Assembly (NCBI GenBank): GCA_023388605.1
Contig: JAEWFX010000051.1
Location: forward strand, 1 to 31,441
Direction: 5' to 3'
DNA from: Bacillota bacterium
GTDB lineage: Bacteria; Bacillota; Clostridia; Saccharofermentanales; DTU023
DNA length: 31,441 bases
Shown: positions 23,496-31,158 of the stretch, one piece after another
Numbering within the stretch: the first letter of the stretch is position 1
Layout: the number at the start of each line of letters is the position of its first letter
The notes under the pieces: generated by a model
The model's input: only the letters and a program-made list of their open reading frames with translations
What the model was told of the DNA's origin: nothing
Databases searched by the model: none
Made by a program: the position numbers and the translations under genes

Positions 23496-25241
23496 ATGAA
23501 GAGATTTACTCAGAAGCACGGAGACAATCAAAGTTTGTCTGCGTGCTTTTCTCTAGCATTAAACAGTGATCGTCAGCGTGAATTAGATGCTCTGTACTAT
23601 TCTACCAGCGGCCTACCTTCGCTAGTTTTGATGGAACAAGCCGGCAGTGCCATAGCTGAGCGTATTGTACTGACTGTTTCTGAAGATGAAGAATTCTTAG
23701 TAGTTTGCGGCTATGGACAAAATGCTGGTGATGGTTGGGTAGTGGCGCGCCAGTTAAATGCTTACGGCCTTTCTTGTCGAGTTGTAGATTTAACTGAAGG
23801 TAGAGAACTCAAGGGTGATGCTGAAATCAATCGTCTGGCCTATCGCAAGCTCAAATTGCCCGAACTAACTATTTCAGAACTAGCTGAATATTTTTCACAG
23901 GTTAGAAAATTAATTGTTGTCGAAGCCATCTTCGGCATAGGTTACGATTCAGAGCGCAAAGTGCCAGCAGAGGTCGAATCAACCTGCAGATTGATAAATG
24001 AACATAGAGAGAAGATATGTTCGTTGATCGCTATCGATTTGGTGGGAGGTTGTGACGACGATGGCAGAATTGCAGATTTCGCTTTGGCAGCAGATCGTGT
24101 AATCACTCTGGGAGCTTTTAAAATTGCAGCTTTAGAACCAGAGACTAGCCAGTACAATCAAAAGCAGGAACTCTGTCCGCTCAGTATGGACACAGATCTT
24201 CGACAGAAATTAATCTTGTCTAAAGACCCGCATCAATATCAAGGTATCGTCTATCTCTCAGACAAAACTCTAGCACAAAAATTAATGCCTGCTCTGGCTC
24301 CGAATGCTCACAAGGGAACTACTGGTCGAGCTCTGCTCATAGCCGGCAGCAAAGACATGTATGGAGCTGAACTCTTGGCCATCAATGCATGCCTGCATAC
24401 ACCTGTGGGTTATGTTCATGCCTATGCTGCGGACGAGCGGCAATTTGAGTTGATTTTGAGTACATATCCACAGTGCTTAATCAATGGGCCTGACAGTATC
24501 TCCAGTCAATTATCGGCGGTAGAGGCGGTCGCCATCGGTAGTGGAAGTGCTAACGATGTGCACTTAGCTCAAAATATCGACCACGCCTTGAAGGCGGATT
24601 GTCCCTTGATCATGGATGCAGATGCTCTTAATCATCTAGCAAAACAGGAAGATTACACCGAGAAGTTACGACAAGCCGTCGCACATCGTCTAGCTATTCG
24701 CTTAGCAGAAGATAAGAGTGATAGTTCAACCTGTAGTGAAATTAGCGATAAGTCGGTTAATCAGGAAACGACAAAAATTTTAAATAAGATTGATAAACAT
24801 AGTCATCCTGCAGAGATTGTCTTGACTCCTCATCCTGGCGAATTCAAGCGTCTGGCACCAGATCTCGATCTCAGACAGCGTCAGAGAGCAGCTTTTGAAT
24901 TAGCCAGACGTACACATTGTATCGTCGTGCTCAAAGGTTATCGCACCCTGATAGTAATCCCTTATTTTTCGGCGACAGGTGAGTGGCTAGGCAACCGTAT
25001 TTTTATCAATCTTAGCGGTAACCAAGAACTCGCGAGAGCAGGTAGTGGAGATACTTTGACGGGTATGATGCTGGGTTATACCACTTGTATGCACATAGCT
25101 GATGCCGCTTTGTTGTCAGTTTATTTACATGGCAGTGTGGCGGATAATAGTCTGCTCACTGAGGGCAGTAACGCTTTATTGATCAACGAAATACCAAATA
25201 ATTTGCATAAACAAATTGAAATAATTCAAGGTGGCTGTTAA
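23496..25241 (+). CDS. nnr: Bifunctional NAD(P)HX epimerase / ADP-dependent NAD(P)HX dehydratase
   Basis: 581 residues. The N-terminal YjeF epimerase half (about 30-225) shows LPSLVLMEQAGSAIAERI, CGYGQNAGDGWVVARQL and VEAIFGIGYD. The C-terminal kinase-like dehydratase half (about 255-575) shows HKGTTGRALLIAGSKDMYG, LIMDADALNHLA, TPHPGEFKRL and NLSGNQELARAGSGDTLTG. Together they repair hydrated NAD(P)H. The epimerase half departs from consensus: CGxGNNGGDG reads CGYGQNAGDG and the usual D-I-P-S-G reads IDLVGG, so epimerase activity may be reduced. Residues about 400-440 are a polar insert. The first ATG lies six bases after trxA with a weak ribosome site, and a terminator hairpin covers codons 7-18; the true start might be later. 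Confidence 0.9.
   Translation: MKRFTQKHGDNQSLSACFSLALNSDRQRELDALYYSTSGLPSLVLMEQAGSAIAERIVLTVSEDEEFLVVCGYGQNAGDGWVVARQLNAYGLSCRVVDLTEGRELKGDAEINRLAYRKLKLPELTISELAEYFSQVRKLIVVEAIFGIGYDSERKVPAEVESTCRLINEHREKICSLIAIDLVGGCDDDGRIADFALAADRVITLGAFKIAALEPETSQYNQKQELCPLSMDTDLRQKLILSKDPHQYQGIVYLSDKTLAQKLMPALAPNAHKGTTGRALLIAGSKDMYGAELLAINACLHTPVGYVHAYAADERQFELILSTYPQCLINGPDSISSQLSAVEAVAIGSGSANDVHLAQNIDHALKADCPLIMDADALNHLAKQEDYTEKLRQAVAHRLAIRLAEDKSDSSTCSEISDKSVNQETTKILNKIDKHSHPAEIVLTPHPGEFKRLAPDLDLRQRQRAAFELARRTHCIVVLKGYRTLIVIPYFSATGEWLGNRIFINLSGNQELARAGSGDTLTGMMLGYTTCMHIADAALLSVYLHGSVADNSLLTEGSNALLINEIPNNLHKQIEIIQGGC
23514..23552 (+). terminator. Rho-independent terminator (or attenuator) after trxA, inside the nnr start region
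   Basis: AAGCACG-G-AGACAA (23514-23527) pairs with TTGTCT-G-CGTGCTT (23535-23548) with a single G-G mismatch and a 7-base loop, followed by TTCTCT. It lies in codons 7-18 of the predicted NAD(P)HX repair gene. It could end trxA transcripts while letting some continue. Confidence 0.65.
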
Positions 25242-25271
25242 AATCTTGATGGAATAAAAGCGGAGGGTATT

Positions 25272-25643
25272 ATGAACTCAGTATTTTATCTATCACTATT
25301 CACAGGTGAGCGAGCCAGTGCTTTCGCTTTTGCTTTTGGTTTCTTAGGATTTGTGATCTCTGTCTTGGTAGCTTCACGTCTAGGTAAGTTTTTTCAGGGC
25401 GATTTTGCTAAGCAAGCTACAACACCTTCAGTGGCAAAATCAGCTAGTGTAGCAACATCTCCTGCAAGCCAAACTCAGCCAAAAGTCAACAGTGCTCAAC
25501 AAGATGATCAAGCTGTGATCTGTGCCATCAGTGCAGCTGTTGCTATGATGATGGATATGGAATATAATACCGCTCAGAGTTTTGTTGCTCAGACAGATCC
25601 GGCAGTAGGATTTAGGATCAAGAGCATCAGACGAGTATCCTAA
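25272..25643 (+). CDS. OadG-like small membrane protein (sodium-pump decarboxylase gamma-subunit family)
   Basis: 123 residues. One N-terminal membrane helix (about 16-37, FAFAFGFLGFVISVLVASRL) is followed by an Ala/Ser/Thr/Gln-rich linker and a short C-terminal block, AVICAISAAVAMMMDMEY and FRIKSIRRVS, which matches the tail of OadG-type gamma subunits. Such subunits anchor biotin-dependent decarboxylase sodium pumps. No alpha, beta or biotin-carrier gene is in the window, so its partner is elsewhere or its role differs. The ribosome site is GCGGAGGGTATT. It is followed after one base by a tRNA gene. The assignment rests on short motifs and layout. Confidence 0.6.
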   Translation: MNSVFYLSLFTGERASAFAFAFGFLGFVISVLVASRLGKFFQGDFAKQATTPSVAKSASVATSPASQTQPKVNSAQQDDQAVICAISAAVAMMMDMEYNTAQSFVAQTDPAVGFRIKSIRRVS

Positions 25644-25644
25644 T

Positions 25645-25720
25645 GCTTGTATAGCTCAGTTGGTAGAGCAGCTGATTTGTAATCAGCAGGTCAAGGGTTC
25701 GAGTCCCTTTACAAGCTCCA
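25645..25720 (+). tRNA. tRNA-Thr, anticodon TGT
   Basis: 76 bases fold as a full cloverleaf. The acceptor stem is GCTTGTA/TACAAGC, the D arm GCTC/GAGC, the anticodon stem GCTGA/TCAGC with loop TTTGTAA (anticodon TGT at 25678-25680), and the T arm AAGGG-TTCGAGT-CCCTT. The 3' CCA is encoded. It starts one base after the stop of the OadG-like gene and is followed by a terminator, so it is probably processed from that mRNA or has a promoter inside the gene. Confidence 0.97.
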
Positions 25721-25725
25721 AATTT

Positions 25726-25752
25726 AAAAGCTCCCGATATCGGGAGCTTTTT
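25726..25752. terminator. Strong bidirectional terminator between tRNA-Thr and the trigger-factor-like gene
   Basis: AAAAGCTCCCGAT followed by ATCGGGAGCTTTT is a perfect 26-base palindrome with A and T runs on both sides. It can end the tRNA transcript rightwards and the RNase J/trigger-factor transcript leftwards. Confidence 0.9.
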
Positions 25753-25804
25753 GTATAAACTGCATAGGTAGGGTTTAGTATTAGTTGAGCAGTTAAGATT
25801 TAAA

Positions 25805-26788
25805 TTATAGATACTTGAGATATTTCTCATCTAAATACTCGATATATTCACGGAATAGAGCCTGATTTAGATATTCTTGACGACAAGCCTCGAGGTATTG
25901 TTCGTAGGACAACTGTTGGCGTAATAATTCTTCTGGTACGTTTTCGCTTGCTACAAAATCTTTGAGCATTTCTTCGTATTCAGCTTCTGTGGGTTCTTCG
26001 CCACTTTGACTGAGCAACTCAGCGGCATATCTATTCAAGAGTGCCATAAAGTCTGAGGTTTCTCGCAACTTTTCTCTAGCTGTATCTAAGTCTGTGATCT
26101 CTGGACCCATCATCTGCTGAAAAGCTTCTAGTTCAGAAATTTTTTGAGCTTCTGTGATGGCGGCAATACCTTGCATGCACTCATTGTAACTAGCTTGTCT
26201 TTCTTCATTGCTGAGAACTAAGTCAGACTCTTCAGCTAATTTCTTCACCAAATTACCGAATAAATTATTCTGGAAAAAATCTTGCAGCTGAGCCAAGACG
26301 GACATTGATATTTGGCTGTCTTCAAAAGTAGTGAGATCACTGCAATATTTAGGATCAGCTCCTTCAGCAGCTGCATAATTTTGGATTAGCTCATCATTTA
26401 TCTCAGCTGGAGTAGAGCGTCTGGCATTGGTAATAGATCCTTTAACTGTATGTTTGCCTTCATAATCGACATCTATGGAGAATTCTTCGCCGACCTTTTT
26501 GCCGATCAGTTGCTCTTCTAGATCCTTACAATATAGATTTGCACCGACTTTTAAAGGGATGTTTTGTCCGTTGAAATAAGGGAAGTCACTCTCTAATTGC
26601 AGAGCGACTAGATCATCGGCCTCGATAGCTTCTCCCGTCCGAAGATCTGTATTTGTGCCGTGTATTTTGGCGAGGAAATCGAGGCTGTGCTGAAATTCTG
26701 CCTTAGCTTTCTCGATAATTTCTTCGATATTGGGTGTTGCTATTTGAAAATCTTCAGATTTTAGTTGTTTAGGCGTTTTGAAACTCAT
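25805..26788 (-). CDS. Trigger-factor-like chaperone lacking the ribosome-binding domain
   Basis: 327 residues, against about 430 for trigger factor. Residues about 50-135 are an FKBP-type fold (YFNGQNIPLKVGANL, KDLEEQLIGKKVGEEFSIDV, HTVKGSITNARR), followed by STPAEINDELI, the trigger-factor linker, and the long helical C-terminal domain (about 150-327). The N-terminal ribosome-docking domain with its GFRxGxxP signature is absent: only about 45 residues precede the FKBP part. It likely acts as a cytosolic chaperone or folding helper not fixed to the ribosome. The ATG overlaps the end of the RNase J gene by 20 bases and uses ribosome site CCGGAGGC inside it, so the two are co-expressed. Confidence 0.85.
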   Translation of the reverse strand: MSFKTPKQLKSEDFQIATPNIEEIIEKAKAEFQHSLDFLAKIHGTNTDLRTGEAIEADDLVALQLESDFPYFNGQNIPLKVGANLYCKDLEEQLIGKKVGEEFSIDVDYEGKHTVKGSITNARRSTPAEINDELIQNYAAAEGADPKYCSDLTTFEDSQISMSVLAQLQDFFQNNLFGNLVKKLAEESDLVLSNEERQASYNECMQGIAAITEAQKISELEAFQQMMGPEITDLDTAREKLRETSDFMALLNRYAAELLSQSGEEPTEAEYEEMLKDFVASENVPEELLRQQLSYEQYLEACRQEYLNQALFREYIEYLDEKYLKYL

Positions 26789-28622
26789 ATTTTGCCTCCG
26801 GTGAAATGCTGATCGCCGAGATCAGAAGTATAGGTTTTCGTCCAGTTTGGTTGTAGATGAAATCTAACAGTTGATTTTTGAATTGGTCAGACATCAACAT
26901 TTTGCTGAGCGGTTGATTGCGAGAGTTGACGCGATCGATGAATTTTTGAATGCGTTCAGTGCACAACTCGAAGATATTGGCGATATCACTTTCGTAGATA
27001 AAGCCGCTCGCCTGTAATTGTGGCTGGCAATACAGGCTGCTTTTCACTTCGTCGACCGCCAAGTGTACAGAGATTACTCCGTCATCAGCGAGACGGAGAC
27101 GTTGTTGCAAGACGCTCTGATCTATATCACCAATACCTGAACCATCGATCAAAGTGCCTCCGGCAGGTACATAACCATTGATCATGGCGTAATTTTTGCT
27201 GAGTTCTAATACATCGCCATTGTTGAGTAAAAAGATATTTTCCGCCTTGATTTTTTGCTCGCGAGCTAATTGAGCATGTTCAAATAACTGGCGAAATTCT
27301 CCGTGCATCGGGATGAAATACTGCGGCCTGGCTATGCTCAGCATAAGCTTGAGCTCGTCGCGATGAGCGTGACCAGAAACATGTACATCGGCGAGCGAAC
27401 GATAGATGACATTAGCTCCGAGTTTGTACAATTCGTTGATAACTCTATAAATAGATTTTTCGTTGCCTGGAATCATGCTGGAGGAGAGTATGACAGTATC
27501 GTCAGCATTGATTTTGACTAAACGATGTTCAGAGAATGCCATGCGTGCTAAGGCGGACATCTCTTCTCCCTGTGTGCCTGTAGTGATCAATACCAATTGT
27601 TCAGGTGGAAGATTATTGATCTGATCGGCACTGATGATGGTATCTGGGTGATAACTGATATAGCCGAGATCAGTAGCTGCTTCAAAAGCGTTGACCATGC
27701 TGCGACCGAGCAGGGCGACTTTGCGATTGTGTTCTTCAGCAGCAGTGATGATTTGCTGTATACGATCGATATTCGAAGCGAAGGTGGCGACTAGGATGCG
27801 CCCCTTGATATCTGCAAAGATATTGGCAAAAGATTTGCCGACCATCTGTTCTGATGAGGTAATGCCTGGGATTTCGACGTTGGTACTATCCGAAACGAGG
27901 GCTAACAATCCTTGATTACCTATCTCAGCTATGCGACCGAGATCGATGGGGTCGCCATGTACTGGAGTGAAATCCACTTTGAAATCGCCGGTATGTAGGA
28001 TGCGACCAGCTGGAGTGGATATCAACAGTGCACAGGAGTCGGCGATGCTGTGATTGACGTGGATAAATTCGACTGCAAAAGAACCGACGGTGATAGTGTC
28101 GCCCTTATTCACTTGAATTAAATTCGCGAGCGGTTGGCGATTGCGCTTGTTGCGTCCTCGATCTCTGAGTTTGATCTCCACTAATTTCAGTGTCATAGGC
28201 AGGCTGTAGATCGGTACATCAAAGGTATTAGCGAACCAGCTGATCGCGCCGATGTGATCTTCGTGACCATGAGTCAAGAAGAGAGCTTTTACGCGTTCGC
28301 GGTTTTTCTCTAGCCAAGAGAAGTCAGGGATGATGACGTCGACGCCGGGCATATTGTCATCAGGGAAAGCGATGCCGGTATCGATTAAGATGATCTCATC
28401 GCCGTACTCGTAAGCATAGCAATTTTTGCCGATTTCACGCATTCCGCCCAAGGGAATCAATCTGACAATTTGCTTGTCAATATCAGCATTCTGACTCGAT
28501 TTATGATTTCTCTTAGTTTTAGTTTTGCTGCTTGAAGGTTTAGTGTTAGTCTTCGTATCAAGACTTTTGCTGCGAGCTACCTTTTTGGTAGCTCTAGATG
28601 AAGTTTTTTCTATTTTATTCAT
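26769..28622 (-). CDS. rnj: Ribonuclease J
   Basis: 617 residues. A basic, Lys/Ser/Thr-rich N-terminal extension of about 52 residues precedes the metallo-beta-lactamase domain (LIPLGGMREIGKN). The zinc motif is HGHEDH (His118, His120, Asp122, His123); VNHSIADS and HTGDFKVD follow, and VSGHAHRDELKLM belongs to the beta-CASP part. A C-terminal domain completes the usual RNase J plan. It is a 5'-to-3' exonuclease and endonuclease in mRNA decay and rRNA maturation. B. subtilis RNase J1 has about 555 residues, so the N-terminal extension is extra. No alternative start lies between the extension and the core, so it is likely real. Its ribosome site (TTGGA) is weak. Confidence 0.94.
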   Translation of the reverse strand: MNKIEKTSSRATKKVARSKSLDTKTNTKPSSSKTKTKRNHKSSQNADIDKQIVRLIPLGGMREIGKNCYAYEYGDEIILIDTGIAFPDDNMPGVDVIIPDFSWLEKNRERVKALFLTHGHEDHIGAISWFANTFDVPIYSLPMTLKLVEIKLRDRGRNKRNRQPLANLIQVNKGDTITVGSFAVEFIHVNHSIADSCALLISTPAGRILHTGDFKVDFTPVHGDPIDLGRIAEIGNQGLLALVSDSTNVEIPGITSSEQMVGKSFANIFADIKGRILVATFASNIDRIQQIITAAEEHNRKVALLGRSMVNAFEAATDLGYISYHPDTIISADQINNLPPEQLVLITTGTQGEEMSALARMAFSEHRLVKINADDTVILSSSMIPGNEKSIYRVINELYKLGANVIYRSLADVHVSGHAHRDELKLMLSIARPQYFIPMHGEFRQLFEHAQLAREQKIKAENIFLLNNGDVLELSKNYAMINGYVPAGGTLIDGSGIGDIDQSVLQQRLRLADDGVISVHLAVDEVKSSLYCQPQLQASGFIYESDIANIFELCTERIQKFIDRVNSRNQPLSKMLMSDQFKNQLLDFIYNQTGRKPILLISAISISPEAKYEFQNA

Positions 28623-28790
28623 AATCAGTCCAAAATAATTAGTCCGGGGTTAAAGAATTATCTAGTGTTTTGTTCTCTAACATTTCATAAATCAGTATAT
28701 TACATATGAGAGCAAATAAGCGAGGAGAGCAGGTTTGTAGACATTTTTCTCTGGCTAGGTTTTTCTAAAAGCTGCAGCCAATTAGTTTGC

Positions 28791-28819
28791 TTTACATTTC
28801 GTTGTGCTTGTGGTATTTT
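28791..28819 (+). promoter_or_regulatory. Predicted promoter of the rplU-prp-rpmA operon
   Basis: TTTACA (28791-28796), a 17-base spacer, then TATTTT (28814-28819). Transcription would start near 28826, at the 5' end of the predicted leader. The remaining part of the 274-base gap towards RNase J shows no gene. Confidence 0.5.
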
Positions 28820-28821
28820 AT

Positions 28822-28890
28822 GCAGGCGACCGCTCAAAGCAGGTATTAAGTTCTGAGGACGCCTGTGCTGGCGAGACTGTTTAACGGAGG
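28822..28890 (+). ncRNA. Ribosomal protein L21 leader-like structured RNA
   Basis: CAGGCG (28823-28828) pairs with CGCCTG (28860-28865), enclosing CGCTCAAAGC-type internal elements, and is followed by GCTGGCGAGA and the ribosome site ACGGAGG. Position and structure fit the L21 leader family of Bacillota, by which L21 is thought to regulate its own operon. The exact structure was judged by eye. Confidence 0.65.
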
Positions 28891-28896
28891 AAAGCA

Positions 28897-29208
28897 ATGT
28901 ACGCAATTATTAAAACTGGTGGCAAACAATACAAGGTTTCAGTAGGTGATGAATTATTCATCGAGAAACTGGATGTCGAGGCCGGAGATAATGTCGAATT
29001 CGCCGAAGTTTTAGCTGTTGGTGGTGAAGACGGATTACGTGTGGGTAAGCCTTTTGTCGAAGGTGCAAAAGTCAAGGCTGATGTTATCAAGCAAGGACGT
29101 GCCAAGAAGATTCTGGTCATGAAATATCGTCCTAAGAAAGGCTATCGCCGCAAGCAAGGTCACAGACAACCTTATACCAAAGTCGAGATCACTGGTATCG
29201 AGGCTTAA
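28897..29208 (+). CDS. rplU: 50S ribosomal protein L21
   Basis: 103 residues, the standard length. It starts MYAIIKTGGKQYKV and carries KILVMKYRPKKGYRRKQGHR, the family's basic rRNA-binding stretch. L21 binds 23S rRNA domain II. It follows a leader RNA and ribosome site ACGGAGGAAAGC. Its stop overlaps the prp start by one base (TAATG), and it opens the usual rplU-prp-rpmA operon of Bacillota. Confidence 0.98.
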   Translation: MYAIIKTGGKQYKVSVGDELFIEKLDVEAGDNVEFAEVLAVGGEDGLRVGKPFVEGAKVKADVIKQGRAKKILVMKYRPKKGYRRKQGHRQPYTKVEITGIEA

Positions 29209-29552
29209 TGATTAGAGTCACTTTTATCGGTGCAGATCAAGACAGTAAGGGATTTACACTAGCTGGGCACGCTGAATATGCCGATAAAGGTCAGGATATT
29301 GTTTGTAGTGCTATCTCAGCACTAGCACAGACTACTATTTACGCATTGGTCGAACGACACAAATTGACCGATGACTACGAATTGAGCGAAGGACAGATCA
29401 GCTGTTTTGTGGAATTGACTGATCTGAGTGATAGAGATCGACAGATTGTAGAGATATTGCTCCTCGCTCTGTACGATGGGATAAGCCAGATTCAAGCAGC
29501 GTATGGTAGTGAGTATGTGCACATCGAGGGAGGATATTATGATCAAGTTTAA
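29208..29552 (+). CDS. prp: Ribosomal-processing cysteine protease Prp
   Basis: 114 residues. The catalytic pair is His21 (LAGHAEYADKGQDIVCSA) and Cys33. In Bacillota, Prp removes the N-terminal extension of L27 and is essential where studied. The next gene encodes an L27 with such an extension (NLQLLASKKG), which confirms the partnership. Prp overlaps rplU by one base at its start and rpmA by 14 bases at its end, so the three genes are translationally coupled. Confidence 0.95.
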   Translation: MIRVTFIGADQDSKGFTLAGHAEYADKGQDIVCSAISALAQTTIYALVERHKLTDDYELSEGQISCFVELTDLSDRDRQIVEILLLALYDGISQIQAAYGSEYVHIEGGYYDQV

Positions 29553-29823
29553 TTTACAATTATTAGCAAGTAAAAAGGGTGTAGGTAGCACCAAGAACGG
29601 ACGCGATTCTCATTCCAAGCGTCTGGGCGCAAAATTAGGTGATGGTCAATATTGTTTAGCCGGCAATATCATCTATCGCCAGAGAGGTACCAAAATCCAT
29701 CCGGGTGAGAATGTCGGGATGGGTAAGGACAATACTCTATTTGCTCTGATCAACGGTCAAGTACGTTATACTCGTAAGAACCGCAGACAGACTCAAGTGA
29801 GTGTAGTAGCTCTCGAAAATTAA
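29539..29823 (+). CDS. rpmA: 50S ribosomal protein L27 with Prp-cleaved extension
   Basis: 94 residues. The start MIKFNLQLLASKKG carries the Prp cleavage motif; by comparison with the Staphylococcus extension (NLQFFASKKG) cutting would fall between Leu9 and Ala10. The core has GSTKNGRDSHSKRLG and the glycine-rich end of L27. L27 reaches towards the peptidyl-transferase centre, so uncut protein would interfere. ATG at 29539 follows GAGGGAGGATATT within the end of prp; a start 12 codons earlier is possible but lacks the motif context. A terminator follows after 20 bases. Confidence 0.97.
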   Translation: MIKFNLQLLASKKGVGSTKNGRDSHSKRLGAKLGDGQYCLAGNIIYRQRGTKIHPGENVGMGKDNTLFALINGQVRYTRKNRRQTQVSVVALEN

Positions 29824-29843
29824 GTTTTTGCTAAGTGTTTTAC

Positions 29844-29870
29844 AAGCCCGGCTATAGCTGGGCTTTTTTA
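29844..29870 (+). terminator. Rho-independent terminator after rpmA
   Basis: AAGCCCGGCT (29844-29853) pairs with AGCTGGGCTT (29856-29865) with one G-U pair, followed by TTTTTA. It separates the ribosomal operon from obgE, although some read-through probably supplies obgE, because no clear promoter was found before it. Confidence 0.85.
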
Positions 29871-29883
29871 TTATCGAGGTAGT

Positions 29884-31155
29884 ATGTTTTTTGATCATGT
29901 AAAGATAGAAGTATTTGCTGGCAATGGTGGTGATGGCCATGTATCTTTTCGCCGTGAGAAATATATCCCAGATGGCGGACCTGATGGTGGTGATGGCGGC
30001 AATGGTGGTAGCGTATATCTAGTTGCTAGTTCACGTAAGAATACTCTGATCGATTTTCGCTTTAAGAAACATTTTAAGGCTAAGCCTGGCAAACCTGGTG
30101 GCCGACAGAAAATGACGGGAGCTTCAGGTGACGATCTGCTGATAGAGGTGCCTTTAGGTACATTGGTTTTCGATGCGGAGACTGATGCCATCCTCGCCGA
30201 TTTAGTTGTCGAAGGTGAACGCGTATGTGTTGCTAAAGGTGGTAAAGGTGGCCTAGGTAATGTGCACTTTAAATCCTCGGTTAGGCAGGCACCTAAGTTT
30301 GGACGTGCCGGTGAGCTAGGTGAGACGCGGACAATTAAGTTGGAGTTGAAGCTTGTTGCAGATATCGGTTTGATCGGTCTTCCCAATGCTGGTAAGTCCA
30401 CACTGCTATCAGTTATTTCTAAAGCTAAGCCAAAGATCGCTAATTATCCTTTTACAACTTTAGAGCCACAATTGGGTGTGATGTATTTCGATCATCGTAG
30501 CGTGATGGTAGCAGATATTCCTGGCCTGATCGAAGGTGCAGCTGAAGGTGTGGGCTTGGGACACGACTTTTTACGTCATATCGAACGCAACCGTATGTTC
30601 TTGCATTTAGTCGATATCACATCGGGAGATGCTGAATATATCATCAACGATCTCAAATTGATCGAGGCAGAGTTGAGAGCTTATAATCCACAACTTCTAG
30701 AACGACGTCGTATAGTCGTGCTCAATAAGATAGATACTCTATTGGCTGAGCAGGTTAGCCAGATAACCGAAGCGGTAAAAAATATTGGCTACGACGAGGT
30801 TTTTGCTATCAGTGCAGCTGCTAGACAAGGAGTGGACGATTTAGTTAAGTATGTGTTCTCCTTCATCGAAGATTTACCTGTGCCGGAGTTTAAGCCACAA
30901 GCTCAGGAGTACCAAGAGTTTAAGTATGAAAAATCTGAGCTGTACCAGGTCAAGCGTGAGAATCACTACTATCGTATCAGCGGTGAGTGGATAGAGAGAG
31001 TGATGCGTTCGATCAATTTAGACGATATTGAATCTTTCCATTATTTCCAGCGTCTACTCAAGCGTCATGGCATCGATCAGATGCTGAAAGACAAAGGCTT
31101 GCAAGAACACGATCTGGTCAGAATCGGTGATTTGGAATTCGAGTGGATTGACTAG
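29884..31155 (+). CDS. obgE: GTPase ObgE/CgtA
   Basis: 423 residues. The glycine-rich Obg domain (1-158) includes FAGNGGDGHVSFRREKYIPD and DGGDGGNGGSVYL. The G domain has G1 GLPNAGKS (165-172), DIPGLIEGAAEGVGLG and NKIDT. The C-terminal OCT domain (about 345-423) carries YRISGEWIERVMRSINLDD. Obg binds 50S subunits and takes part in ribosome assembly and stress control. It follows the rpmA terminator, with ribosome site ATCGAGGTAGT. Its placement after rplU-prp-rpmA is common in bacteria. Confidence 0.97.
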   Translation: MFFDHVKIEVFAGNGGDGHVSFRREKYIPDGGPDGGDGGNGGSVYLVASSRKNTLIDFRFKKHFKAKPGKPGGRQKMTGASGDDLLIEVPLGTLVFDAETDAILADLVVEGERVCVAKGGKGGLGNVHFKSSVRQAPKFGRAGELGETRTIKLELKLVADIGLIGLPNAGKSTLLSVISKAKPKIANYPFTTLEPQLGVMYFDHRSVMVADIPGLIEGAAEGVGLGHDFLRHIERNRMFLHLVDITSGDAEYIINDLKLIEAELRAYNPQLLERRRIVVLNKIDTLLAEQVSQITEAVKNIGYDEVFAISAAARQGVDDLVKYVFSFIEDLPVPEFKPQAQEYQEFKYEKSELYQVKRENHYYRISGEWIERVMRSINLDDIESFHYFQRLLKRHGIDQMLKDKGLQEHDLVRIGDLEFEWID

Positions 31156-31158
31156 TAT

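Noticed and set aside
29895..30401. Open frame of 168 codons on the minus strand opposite obgE
   Set aside because: Proline-rich shadow of the glycine-rich Obg domain in the complementary strand; no ribosome site and no family features.
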